Assembly: GCF_021245985.1 (NCBI RefSeq)
Contig: NZ_JAJQXA010000013.1
Coordinates: 1 to 64,000, forward strand
Direction of reading: 5' to 3'
DNA from: Flavobacterium soyae
GTDB taxonomy: Bacteria > Bacteroidota > Bacteroidia > Flavobacteriales > Flavobacteriaceae
DNA length: 64,000 nt
Part shown: in pieces, positions 7,447 to 16,405 of the stretch
Layout: each line of letters opens with the position of its first letter
Numbering within the stretch: position 1 is the stretch's first letter
Notes under the pieces: model-generated
The model's input: the letters and a program-made list of their open reading frames with translations, nothing else
What the model was told of the DNA's origin: nothing
The model's database searches: none
Position numbers and translations under genes: made by a program

Positions 7447-7454
7447 CAAATATA
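7447..7454 (-). promoter_or_regulatory. -7 promoter element of the tracrRNA
   Basis: CAAATATA on the plus strand reads TATATTTG on the minus strand, an exact TAnnTTTG match about 7 bp before the predicted tracrRNA start. No clear TTG -33 element is visible in the expected window. Confidence 0.6.
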
Positions 7455-7544
7455 TAGAAAAAATATTCTGGTTAGAAAAAGGAAAACCGTAATTGTCTTA
7501 ATTTTTTTTATAGTAAATTCCATGCAGATTAAATTTTAATAACG

Positions 7545-10500
7545 ATGGCAAAAATTTTAGGATTAGATTTAGGAACAAATAGTATTGGATGGGCAATTGT
7601 TGATGATGAAAAAAAAACAATTGTTGATTCGGGAGTTAGGATATTTCCTGAAGGTGTTGTTGCAAAAACAATTGGACAAGGAGATAGAGAAGAAAGTAAG
7701 AATGCAAAAAGAAGAAATAGCAGGCAGCTAAGAAAGCAATTTTACAGAAAGAGATTAAGAAAAATAAAGCTACTAAGGACTTTAATATCGTTTGATATGT
7801 GTCCGTTGACAAATGAAGCACTTGATGTTTGGAGTAAATGGGACAAACAAGAGAAAAAAGAGGGTAGAATTGCTCCCGAAATTCATTTGCCTCAAAACCA
7901 CCCCTATCATTTATGGTTAAAACAAAATCCTTATGAATTAAGAGATAAAGCAATACAAAATGATTTAACACTTTTTGAGTTTGGAAGAGTTTTGTACCAT
8001 TTAATTCAACGAAGAGGTTTTTTAAGTAATCGTAAGGGAAAAGACGATGGAGCAATATATAAAGGAAAAGAAAATATTATAGGAATCTCACAAACTCAAA
8101 AAGAACTTGAAAATTCAACACTTGGCAAATATCTATTTGAGATTCTTCCTAAGGAAGGGGAACCTTATAAATTAATTACAGATGAAGAAGGAAACGAGTT
8201 AAGGGTAAGAGCACGTTATACCTTAAGAGACATGTATGTTGCAGAATTTGAAGACATTTGGAATAGACAAGAAAACCATTTAGGACTGGATAAGAAAAAA
8301 GTAATCAAGAATAAAAATATTTTTCTTAATGGAGACATAGAAAAAAATAATAGAAATAAAAGAAAGCTAGAATATCTAATTAAATCAAAAGGAATTGAAA
8401 ATGTTGCCATTAGTTTATTAGAGAATAATACAGATAATATTTCAAGTAAAAAATATCTAGTAAAAGTATCTTCTGAAATTTCTCTTAAAGAGCTTTTAGC
8501 CGGTAATATTGAAAATGACGAGGATGGAAATTTAAAATTTAGAAGTCAAGATAGTATTTTGTTTTGGCAACGGCCTCTAAAATCACAAAAAAGATTGTTG
8601 TCAAAATGTCGCTTTGAATCTGACTTGAAAGACTACAATGGTAAATATTTGCAAAAGGGAAAAACACCATGCCATTTATCACATCCATTAAATGAGGAAT
8701 TTAGAGCTTACCAATTTATTAATAATATTGAATACGGAAAGAAACAAAGATTGGAAGAAAGTCAACGGCTTCAGGTTTTGGATTTAATAAATTCAAAAGA
8801 GAGTAATTTTAATTTCACTGAAATAAAGAAAAAACTGAAGTTAGAATATGAAAAATTTAATTATTCTGATGATCAGAAAGTTCCGGGTAATTACACTATT
8901 AAAAGTTTAAATTCAATTTTTTCAGAATCAGTATTAAGAAAGGAGCATGTTAATTCTGTAAATGGTAAAGAAGTTGTTGAATATGGATTTGAAAAAATTT
9001 GGCACTGTTTTCATTATTTTGAAGATAATGATTTACTAGTAAAGAAGCTTTCTATTGATTTTGCTTTAGATGAAATAAATATAAATAAAGTTTCTAAAAT
9101 TAATTTAAAAGAAGGTTATTCCAATGTATCATTAAAAGCTATAAAAAATATTTTACCTTATTTAAAACAGGGTAAAAGGTTTAGTGACGCTGTAATTCTT
9201 GGAGGTGTAAGGAATGCCTTTGGTCATAAATGGGAAATTTATAAGAATGATCATCAGCAATTAGAGAAAGATATTATTTCTATATTGAAACTTAAATACA
9301 ACAAGGAGGGAGATGCAATTGAGAAAATAAAAGAGTACCTGATTGAAAATAAATACGGTTTTGTTGAAAATGATAAAAGATTTAGAAAACTTTATCATCA
9401 TAGTCAAGAAATTGAAAAGGTTGAGAAAAAGGATAGAATTGGAGAAATTGAAAATTTAAGAAACCCAATAGTTCAGCAAGGCGTTAATGAAGTAAAGAGG
9501 TTAGTTAATGAATTATTAAAAATACATCAGACATTTGACCAGATAAGAGTGGAGCTAGGACGAGATTTAAAAAATAATAAAACAAAAAGACAGGAATTAG
9601 GCTATAAAATTGCTGATAATACCAAAAAAAATGATGAAGCTAAGCAACTTCTAACAGAATTTGGATTAAAACACAGTAGGGAAAATATTCAAAAAGTTTT
9701 ATTGTATAAAGAAATGCAGGAACGTGGTACAATTGCAGTTTGTCCTTATACTAATAAAACAATCAATATTTCCGATGTTTTAGGAAGAGAAAATAAAATT
9801 CAGATTGAGCATATTATCCCGAGAAGTGTTTCCCTCGATGACAGTTTTGCGAACAAAACACTTTGCGATGCAAAATTTAATGGATTGAAAGGAGAAAGGA
9901 CGCCGTATGATTTTTATCAATTAAACAAGGATTCTAATTTGTGGGGCGGTGCTAAAACTTGGGAAGAAATTGAGTACCGTGTGTTTAAATTACTGCCTTA
10001 CACGAAAGCAAAGAAATTTACCTCTAAAACAAAATTTGAGAAGAGTGATTTTATTGAAAGACAATTAAATGACACAAGGTACATCAGTAAAAAAACAAAT
10101 GAAATACTTTCACAAGTTTGTGATGATGTTCGTGTAATGCCAGGTGGGTTAACAGCTGAGCTCAGAAAACTTTGGGGATTGAACAATATTTTACAACCTA
10201 CATTTACAGTTGATATTCCAGATTTGTACATTACTGAAAATAAACATATACCACATTATGTTGTTCTGAATGCAGATAGTAAGCCAGTAGTTTTCCAGAG
10301 AATTTACAACTCAAAACCAGAATTAGAAAATGATGAAACTGCATTATTCGGAAATGTGGATAAAGGAATTTTCAAACCTAGTGTCAAATATGTCAATTTT
10401 CAGATGGAAACTCCAGAACTCAAAAATGGCGAATATTGGGCAAAGTTAAAAATATCAGAACCAAAAGATGTTGTTAGAGTTTTTAGAGATAAACCAGAAG

Positions 10501-12212
10501 CATCAGAAGAAGAAATTGTATTAAAAGGCAAAGTTGAAAAAGAAAAGTTTAAAAATGAAGGCTTGGGCTTAATAAACGCTTCGGGAAAAGATAATGGTAC
10601 TTATTGGGCTAAACTCTCCATCTTGAAAAAGAAATTTGAAGCACCTAATAAAGAAGACCAGCCTAAAAAGAATGGAAAACAATTATTGCTTTTTGGAGAA
10701 GTAAAAGAAGGTATTTTCTCATCTTATATTTATCAGTGTGAAACCACGGAATTAGATGGTAAATATTGGCTGTTAATTGATGTTGATTTTGAAAAAGTTA
10801 ATTTTGAAAGAGCAGTCAACGAAAGACCTATTCTCAATGATTATCAAATATTAATTGAAGGGACTACAAACGATGATGGTATTTTTGTCTCGGAAATGGA
10901 CAACCAGCATCAGTTTGAAATGAAGGAGGGAAAAGGAAGGTATTGGGTATTGTTTGATATACTTTCTGAAGTCAAAGATTTTTATGATGTTAAGAACGAG
11001 GCTCCAAAACTTGAAGATGGGCAAACTTTGGTAGAAGGAACAGTATGGGTTGATAAGTATACAGGCGAAATTAAGTTTGATCCAAAAAAAAATAGAGAAG
11101 ATCATAGGCATCATGCACTTGACGCTTTAGTTATTGCTTTAACGAAGGAAAGATATTTTCAGGAATTAAGTAAATACAATGCTTCTGTTGAAAATAAAAA
11201 AAGAGGTAATGAATACGAAAAAGAACAATTGGATTTTCCAGAACCTTGGAATGGATTTCATACTGATGCAATGAATGCAATTAATAAAATATTGATTTCT
11301 CATAAACAGAACAGAAACATACTTGTAGAAGTTAGAAAAAAGGTTATTAAGGACGGAAAGAGTTATTTGAGTGTTGGTCAAGCTGTACGGGGACAATTAC
11401 ATATGGAAAACTTTTATGGAAAGATAACCCCACCAAGTGGGAAGGAAGGGTATCATATTCGCAAATCTATAGAGAGTCTTGTGACAGATAAACAACTTAA
11501 TAAAATTGTAGATCTAAAAATCCGTGAGATTATTATTAAAGCTAGAAAAGCAGAAGTTCAACTCTATAAGGAAATTGAGAAATTGACTAAACAAATAAAA
11601 ACAGCAAAAACTGATTTTGAAGAAGAGCAATTAAAAAAGGAGATTGATGTTTTAAAAAATAAGATAAATAATTTATATACTTTACCTAATAAAAATGGAG
11701 AAAGAGTTCCAATTAAGAAAGTACGGGTTTCAGAGGAAATGGGAAATGCACAACAATTAAAGCCCTCCATCAAACAATTTGTAAATCCAAGGAATAATCA
11801 TCATGTTATTATATATAAGAATGAAAACAATGAAGTAAAGGATGGAATAACTAATTTTTGGAATGTAGTTGAAAGAAAAAAGCAAAATGATGAAATATAT
11901 AAGTTGCCTGAATCAACATTTGCAGAGCCATATCCAAAGGAAATGTTATTAACTTTTCAAGAAAATGATATGTTTATATTAGGGCTTACCAATGATGAAT
12001 ACAGAGATAATATTGGAAATGAATCATTTTTGAGTAAACATTTATATAGAGTTCAAAAAATATCTGAAGGAGATTTTTCATTTAGGCACCATTTAGCTTC
12101 TACTGTATTACATAAAGAACAAGAAGTTAGAATTGCAAGTATGAAAAAATTTCAAGAAGTAAATCCAATCAAAGTTACAGTTTCTATTTTTGGAAAAATT
12201 GAGGATAAATAA
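7545..12212 (+). CDS. cas9: Type II-C CRISPR-associated endonuclease Cas9 with repeat-module insertion
   Basis: The 1555-residue protein is the RNA-guided nuclease that cuts both strands of invading DNA. RuvC-I has Asp8 (LGLDLGTNSIGWA), and an Arg-rich bridge helix lies around 50-75 (KRRNSRQLRKQFYRKRLRK). RuvC-II has Glu670 (VELGRDL). HNH has His756 (IEHIIPRS) with Asn779. RuvC-III has His1190 and Asp1193 (HRHHALDAL). All catalytic residues are present. Between HNH and RuvC-III, about residues 915-1180, are four and a half tandem modules of 54-59 residues. Each has a LfGxVxxGiF-like segment and most end in G-x-YW, with Trp at 965, 1021, 1075 and 1134. A coiled-coil-like stretch at about 1335-1380 follows. 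The modules help to make this protein longer than the roughly 1400-residue II-C Cas9s of related bacteria. Array, cas1 and cas2 lie downstream. Confidence 0.97.
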   Translation: MAKILGLDLGTNSIGWAIVDDEKKTIVDSGVRIFPEGVVAKTIGQGDREESKNAKRRNSRQLRKQFYRKRLRKIKLLRTLISFDMCPLTNEALDVWSKWDKQEKKEGRIAPEIHLPQNHPYHLWLKQNPYELRDKAIQNDLTLFEFGRVLYHLIQRRGFLSNRKGKDDGAIYKGKENIIGISQTQKELENSTLGKYLFEILPKEGEPYKLITDEEGNELRVRARYTLRDMYVAEFEDIWNRQENHLGLDKKKVIKNKNIFLNGDIEKNNRNKRKLEYLIKSKGIENVAISLLENNTDNISSKKYLVKVSSEISLKELLAGNIENDEDGNLKFRSQDSILFWQRPLKSQKRLLSKCRFESDLKDYNGKYLQKGKTPCHLSHPLNEEFRAYQFINNIEYGKKQRLEESQRLQVLDLINSKESNFNFTEIKKKLKLEYEKFNYSDDQKVPGNYTIKSLNSIFSESVLRKEHVNSVNGKEVVEYGFEKIWHCFHYFEDNDLLVKKLSIDFALDEININKVSKINLKEGYSNVSLKAIKNILPYLKQGKRFSDAVILGGVRNAFGHKWEIYKNDHQQLEKDIISILKLKYNKEGDAIEKIKEYLIENKYGFVENDKRFRKLYHHSQEIEKVEKKDRIGEIENLRNPIVQQGVNEVKRLVNELLKIHQTFDQIRVELGRDLKNNKTKRQELGYKIADNTKKNDEAKQLLTEFGLKHSRENIQKVLLYKEMQERGTIAVCPYTNKTINISDVLGRENKIQIEHIIPRSVSLDDSFANKTLCDAKFNGLKGERTPYDFYQLNKDSNLWGGAKTWEEIEYRVFKLLPYTKAKKFTSKTKFEKSDFIERQLNDTRYISKKTNEILSQVCDDVRVMPGGLTAELRKLWGLNNILQPTFTVDIPDLYITENKHIPHYVVLNADSKPVVFQRIYNSKPELENDETALFGNVDKGIFKPSVKYVNFQMETPELKNGEYWAKLKISEPKDVVRVFRDKPEASEEEIVLKGKVEKEKFKNEGLGLINASGKDNGTYWAKLSILKKKFEAPNKEDQPKKNGKQLLLFGEVKEGIFSSYIYQCETTELDGKYWLLIDVDFEKVNFERAVNERPILNDYQILIEGTTNDDGIFVSEMDNQHQFEMKEGKGRYWVLFDILSEVKDFYDVKNEAPKLEDGQTLVEGTVWVDKYTGEIKFDPKKNREDHRHHALDALVIALTKERYFQELSKYNASVENKKRGNEYEKEQLDFPEPWNGFHTDAMNAINKILISHKQNRNILVEVRKKVIKDGKSYLSVGQAVRGQLHMENFYGKITPPSGKEGYHIRKSIESLVTDKQLNKIVDLKIREIIIKARKAEVQLYKEIEKLTKQIKTAKTDFEEEQLKKEIDVLKNKINNLYTLPNKNGERVPIKKVRVSEEMGNAQQLKPSIKQFVNPRNNHHVIIYKNENNEVKDGITNFWNVVERKKQNDEIYKLPESTFAEPYPKEMLLTFQENDMFILGLTNDEYRDNIGNESFLSKHLYRVQKISEGDFSFRHHLASTVLHKEQEVRIASMKKFQEVNPIKVTVSIFGKIEDK

Positions 12213-12300
12213 AAAATTAATTAAGTTCTTTGACACTTTTAATCTTAAACCTCTCAAACCACAACGGAAAATCGTTCCGATTTTCTACAATGGATTTTCC
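12213..12300 (+). promoter_or_regulatory. CRISPR leader
   Basis: The 88-bp AT-rich segment joins the cas9 stop to the first repeat. tracrRNA complementarity shows that the array is transcribed from this side, so this is the leader and the spacer-acquisition end. Its distal half is highly structured (see the next entry). I see no convincing TAnnTTTG box, so the array may depend on cas9 transcription or on an unrecognised promoter. Confidence 0.7.
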
Positions 12301-12312
12301 GTTGTGGTTTGA
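12254..12312 (+). promoter_or_regulatory. Leader anti-repeat and alternative hairpins across the leader-repeat junction
   Basis: Positions 12254-12273 are a perfect 20-nt inverted copy of 12293-12312, which comprises the last 8 leader bases plus the first 12 bases of repeat 1. The same left arm contains GAAAATCG (12267-12274), which also pairs perfectly with CGATTTTC (12278-12285) across a 3-nt loop. The two hairpins exclude each other. Upstream, TTTTAATCTTAAA resembles the rest of an anti-repeat with an insertion. Confidence 0.75.
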
Positions 12313-13655
12313 TTAAAGATTAGAAAACACGATATTAAAAATTCTAAGTATAAATGCATAAGGTTAGTTGTGGTTTGATTAAAGATTAGAAAACACGATA
12401 TTGATAACCCTTATCTCCATCCAAGTTACCTAGTTGTGGTTTGATTAAAGATTAGAAAACACGATATTGTGCGTCGTGTAAACGGCTCTCGTCTACTTGT
12501 TGTGGTTTGATTAAAGATTAGAAAACACGATATTTTTAATTCATTTTCAAGCCTTACAGTTCCTGTTGTGGTTTGATTAAAGATTAGAAAACACGATATT
12601 CGCGTGCGAGAGTAGAGAATTATTATTACTGTTGTGGTTTGATTAAAGATTAGAAAACACGATATTATGAACAATTGAAAGAAATGCCTATTAACGGTTG
12701 TGGTTTGATTAAAGATTAGAAAACACGATATTCTTATAAATTTTATTATAGTAAGGTTTCTGGTTGTGGTTTGATTAAAGATTAGAAAACACGATATTTC
12801 TAAACGTTGTTTTTGTAATTGAAATTCAGTTGTGGTTTGATTAAAGATTAGAAAACACGATATTTAAAGGGCAGATGTTAACAGATTGGTTCGAGTTGTG
12901 GTTTGATTAAAGATTAGAAAACACGATATTCTGTATGTAAAGACAATGCATGACAAAGCTGTTGTGGTTTGATTAAAGATTAGAAAACACGATATTGTAG
13001 TAAACTCAACATCTTTGAGATATGGTGTTGTGGTTTGATTAAAGATTAGAAAACACGATATTATTTTAAATGTTCAAATAAATAATGTTGCTGTTGTGGT
13101 TTGATTAAAGATTAGAAAACACGATATTTGGGTTGTTGTTGCTAGATATTGCATTGATGTTGTGGTTTGATTAAAGATTAGAAAACACGATATTAGTTCT
13201 AGTTGATTATTCGAGATATTACCAGTTGTGGTTTGATTAAAGATTAGAAAACACGATATTATTCGAAGACGCGTTTCTTGAATGTAAACGGTTGTGGTTT
13301 GATTAAAGATTAGAAAACACGATATTCGTAGAAAGCTTGGTATTTAGACTCGTCTGTTGTGGTTTGATTAAAGATTAGAAAACACGATATTTCTGAGTTG
13401 CGCAAAAATGATTTTACAAATGTTGTGGTTTGATTAAAGATTAGAAAACACGATATTTTTTGATACATTTCCTGTTGGTGTATCATTGTTGTGGTTTGAT
13501 TAAAGATTAGAAAACACGATATTTTTGGAAACCAATCACCGTAAATTAAATTTGTTGTGGTTTGATTAAAGATTAGAAAACACGATATTGAATGATGCAA
13601 GAAATGCAAACATAGCATTGTTGTGGTTTGATTAAAGATTAGAAAACACGATATT
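12301..13655 (+). CRISPR. Type II-C CRISPR array, 21 repeats and 20 spacers
   Basis: A 36-bp repeat beginning GTTGTGGTTTGATTAAAG and ending AAAACACGATATT recurs 21 times. The first copy starts at 12301 and the last at 13620. Nineteen spacers are 30 bp; one (13327-13355) is 29 bp. I noticed no sequence variation among repeats, including the terminal one, and no two spacers appear identical. Orientation is given by complementarity to the tracrRNA: transcription runs plus, newest spacers at the cas9 side. Spacer origins cannot be assigned without a search. Confidence 0.98.
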
Positions 13656-13710
13656 AGTCGGCTTGTTTCCTTCTGATATATAATGGTTTAGATTCGAATA
13701 TCGCTTAAAA

Positions 13711-13756
13711 AAATGTCTCTTTTATGGTTTGATAACCCATAATTGAGGCATTTTTT
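13711..13756 (+). terminator. Terminator downstream of the CRISPR array
   Basis: AATGTCTC...TATGGTT pairs with AACCCATA...GAGGCATT as a long imperfect stem followed by six T. It would stop array transcription before the convergent cas2. Read on the other strand, the A run before the stem could also make it terminate cas1-cas2 transcripts. Confidence 0.75.
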
Positions 13757-13820
13757 CTATTGCAGGGTTTAGTGAATAAGGTTTTAGTCTATGAGACTTA
13801 TTGAAGATTATAAAGGAATA

Positions 13821-14150
13821 TTAAAATAATTCTAATTGCGTAGGTTGAGGTGCAGAAGGTAAGGCTGCTTTTCCCCAAAAATTCAAAATATTACCAAATT
13901 GTTTATCAGTTATTCGAAGTACACTTACTTTTCCTAAAGGTGGTAATAGTTTGTGGATTCTCTTTTCATGAACATCAGCGCTTTCGCTGCTTGCGCAGTG
14001 GCGTACATAAACAGAATATTGCATCATTGAAAATCCATCTTTTAATAAATTGTTTCTAAATCCAGATGCATTTCGTCTGTCTTTTTTTGTTTCTGTGGGT
14101 AGATCAAAAAAAACAAACAGCCACATTATTCGATATCCGTTAAGCTCCAT
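13821..14150 (-). CDS. cas2: CRISPR-associated endonuclease Cas2
   Basis: The 109-residue ferredoxin-fold protein matches type II Cas2: it has the first strand MWLFVFFDLPTETKKDRR with the conserved Asp, followed by a GFSMMQYSVYVRHC segment. Cas2 dimers bridge two Cas1 dimers in the spacer-integration complex. The ATG at 14150 gives the usual NGYRIMW N-terminal extension and overlaps cas1 by 25 bp. An alternative ATG at 14128 overlaps the cas1 stop codon (TAATG). The gene is convergent to the array, on the opposite strand from cas9. Confidence 0.95.
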   Translation of the reverse strand: MELNGYRIMWLFVFFDLPTETKKDRRNASGFRNNLLKDGFSMMQYSVYVRHCASSESADVHEKRIHKLLPPLGKVSVLRITDKQFGNILNFWGKAALPSAPQPTQLELF

Positions 14151-15040
14151 AATGCAGGATATTTAATTTTTTTTCGATTTCCTGTAAAACATTGTTGAAG
14201 GGAACTGGCAGTCTTTTGTAAAGCGACCATTAAAGGACTTTTCTCATCTTTAAAATAAACTGTTCTGGTTAATATTTGTAACAACTCTGCCTTAATAACA
14301 GTGTTTAATTCTTGTTCATCAAAACGCTGCATGATATCAAAGACTTTTTCATCAACGATAGGACGAAAAGGTTCCATAATATCGTCGGCAAGGGCAAAAG
14401 CATTGTATTTACTTTTGTGATGGATTCCTAATGTATTCAGTAGCCCGCTTCCAGAAAGAGCTCTTGCAGTTGCGGCTCTTAAAATGGCATAACCATAATT
14501 CAAGAAATTATTAGGATAGTCACCATATCGTTCTCGTTTTATTCCATCAAATTCTAAATTTGGCTGAGGGAAATATTTCCAGTATTGCTGTGCAGCAACT
14601 CCTTCCATATTAGATGAATCTCCGCTTAATACTTTGCTGGCCAGAAATACAAAACTATTTTTTGAATTAGTTATTTTTTCGAGTAATTGGCCTTGGTTTT
14701 TAATTTTTTCAATTATAGTTTGCTGCCATAACTGCTTTTTTAACGGTATAGAAGCATCAATTTGATTTTTGAATATTTCCTGTTGAATATGATGACTATT
14801 AAGATTTAAAAGCATTCCGTTAGGGAGGTGATTCTTTCCGCAGATAATAATAGAAGTATTGTTATCAACAAGTAAATTCATAGCAGGAATACTGAGGTAG
14901 ATTTCGTTATGATCAAGTATAAGAAAGCCAATATCCTCAATTGGGATAGCACTCTCTTTCATTTCTGATTTTAGTACTAATTGATTATTTTTTGCAGTTA
15001 TCGAAAACTTGTTTTCAATTAAAATAGATTTTTTTAGCAT
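14126..15040 (-). CDS. cas1: CRISPR-associated integrase Cas1
   Basis: The 304-residue product has the normal type II Cas1 length. Likely metal ligands are Glu146 in SNMEGVAAQQYW, His208 in GIHHKSKYNAF and Glu223 in ADDIMEPFRPIVD. It catalyses spacer integration at the leader-repeat junction as a complex with Cas2. There is no csn2 or cas4, which, with the Cas9 features, defines subtype II-C. Transcription with cas2 from the right side is independent of cas9. Confidence 0.96.
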   Translation of the reverse strand: MLKKSILIENKFSITAKNNQLVLKSEMKESAIPIEDIGFLILDHNEIYLSIPAMNLLVDNNTSIIICGKNHLPNGMLLNLNSHHIQQEIFKNQIDASIPLKKQLWQQTIIEKIKNQGQLLEKITNSKNSFVFLASKVLSGDSSNMEGVAAQQYWKYFPQPNLEFDGIKRERYGDYPNNFLNYGYAILRAATARALSGSGLLNTLGIHHKSKYNAFALADDIMEPFRPIVDEKVFDIMQRFDEQELNTVIKAELLQILTRTVYFKDEKSPLMVALQKTASSLQQCFTGNRKKIKYPALWSLTDIE

Positions 15041-15129
15041 AAAAATTTAATTTGAAATTATAAATAATCGTTTCCTCTGCCTAAACATGCATTGTTTAAA
15101 TTATTTGTATAAAGTTCGACTTTAAAGAA

Positions 15130-15285
15130 ATGTTGTTTTTACGGTTTTCCATAATTTACAATTTTAGTTTCAATATTAATAGAACAAAACCTGGCGATAA
15201 AGAAGAAAAATTCGCCTTAGTAACTTTAGCAGTAATTGAAAAAAAGGAACGAAAGTTAAGTGATATGAAAGAAAACTTACTGTAA
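15130..15285 (+). CDS. Possible small protein of 51 residues, or gene remnant
   Basis: An ATG frame runs for 51 codons between cas1 and the hydrolase gene. Its C-terminal half is charged and coding-like (KPGDKEEKFALV, VIEKKERKLSDMKENLL). The N-terminal part (MLFLRFSIIYNF) is hydrophobic. I do not recognise a family, and no promoter or clear ribosome site is visible. It could be the 3' end of a decayed gene. Confidence 0.3.
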   Translation: MLFLRFSIIYNFSFNINRTKPGDKEEKFALVTLAVIEKKERKLSDMKENLL

Positions 15286-15387
15286 TTAAACAAAATTGAA
15301 TAGGCAAATAAAATAAAAAACACAGTTTTAAATTACATATTGATTGATTTCTTAGATTTGTATAACAGATCCAAAAACTTTTTTATC

Positions 15388-16374
15388 ATGCCGGTAATTG
15401 AACAATCAGAATATAATTTTCCTTCTATTATTCATCGCAACAGGCATATATCTACTATTTATGCTGCTTTGTTTAAAAGGTTTGAAGTTCCAGGATACAC
15501 AAGAGAAAAACTTGAGTTGAGTGACGGAGATTTTATCAATATTGATTTTATTATAAACGATACTAAAAAAGCAGTAATTCTATGCCATGGTTTAGAAGGT
15601 GATTCCCGAAGAACGTACAATAATAGCTGTGCGGCTTATTTTCAGCAGAAAGGTTTTTCAGTTTTCGCATGGAATAACCGTACCTGTGGTGGAGAAATGA
15701 ACCGACTGCCGAGACTTTATCATCACGGAGCGGTTGATGATCTGGATGAGGTGGTTCAGTTTGTTTTACAAAAAGGATTCGAAGATGTTTATTTGATTGG
15801 ATATTCAATGGGAGGTGTTCAGCTCCTGAATTATTTTGGCTGGACAAAAATTGATAAACGTATAAAGGCGGGAGTCTCTATCTCTGCGCCAACGCATATT
15901 GCAACAAGTGCAGCTATACTCAAACAAGGGTTTAACAGAGTCTATTTAAAGAACTTTACTATTGATATTAAGAAAAAGCTGAAATACAAAGCGGCACAGT
16001 TTCCTGATTTTATAAACCGTGATCAGATTGATAAAATTTCTTCATTTGATGAAGTCGATCAGTATTTTACAGCACCGCTGCATGGTTTTGCGAGTAGAGA
16101 TGATTATTATCAACGTGTTTCTCCGGAATTTTCCCTTAAAAATATTACCACTCCGGTTTTAATTATTAATTCTCTTGATGACCCTTTTTTAGGTGAAAGA
16201 TGTTATCCCAGAGCTATTGCCCAAGAGAGTGAATATGTATATCTGGAAACCCCAAAGTATGGAGGACACTGTGCTTTTCCGCTGCGTAATTCAACGTATT
16301 CCTATGCAGAGAAAAGGGCATATAAGTTTTTTAAATCCTGTACATCTGCAGAGATTACTAAAGCTGAATATTAA
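15388..16374 (+). CDS. YheT-like alpha/beta-hydrolase
   Basis: The product (about 328 residues) has an alpha/beta-hydrolase core. It has an oxyanion-side ILCHGLEGDSRRTY segment, the nucleophile elbow GYSMGG, an acid-bearing LDDPFLGERC segment, and a C-terminal GGHCAFP with the catalytic His. This order is typical of the YheT/EMB8 group, whose substrates are poorly defined esters. I chose ATG at 15388 (MPVIEQSEYNFPSI) because the family starts near here; a TTG at 15340 in frame would add 16 residues. It converges on the PPTase gene 31 bp away, so it need not belong to the biosynthetic cluster. Confidence 0.85.
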   Translation: MPVIEQSEYNFPSIIHRNRHISTIYAALFKRFEVPGYTREKLELSDGDFINIDFIINDTKKAVILCHGLEGDSRRTYNNSCAAYFQQKGFSVFAWNNRTCGGEMNRLPRLYHHGAVDDLDEVVQFVLQKGFEDVYLIGYSMGGVQLLNYFGWTKIDKRIKAGVSISAPTHIATSAAILKQGFNRVYLKNFTIDIKKKLKYKAAQFPDFINRDQIDKISSFDEVDQYFTAPLHGFASRDDYYQRVSPEFSLKNITTPVLIINSLDDPFLGERCYPRAIAQESEYVYLETPKYGGHCAFPLRNSTYSYAEKRAYKFFKSCTSAEITKAEY

Positions 16375-16405
16375 ATGGGTTAAGAAAAAAACTTTTCTTA
16401 GCAGG

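Noticed and set aside
12281..12291. TACAAT in the leader as a sigma70-type -10 box for the array
   Set aside because: Bacteroidota primary promoters use TAnnTTTG; the bases are part of the hairpin loop and no -33 element fits.
12426..12674. Minus-strand frame encoding repeated ISCFLIFNQTTT peptides
   Set aside because: It is the translation of CRISPR repeats with 66-bp periodicity (a multiple of 3), not a gene.
13310..13618. Second minus-strand frame with the same peptide repeat
   Set aside because: Same artefact at the distal end of the array; the one 29-bp spacer only shifts the frame.
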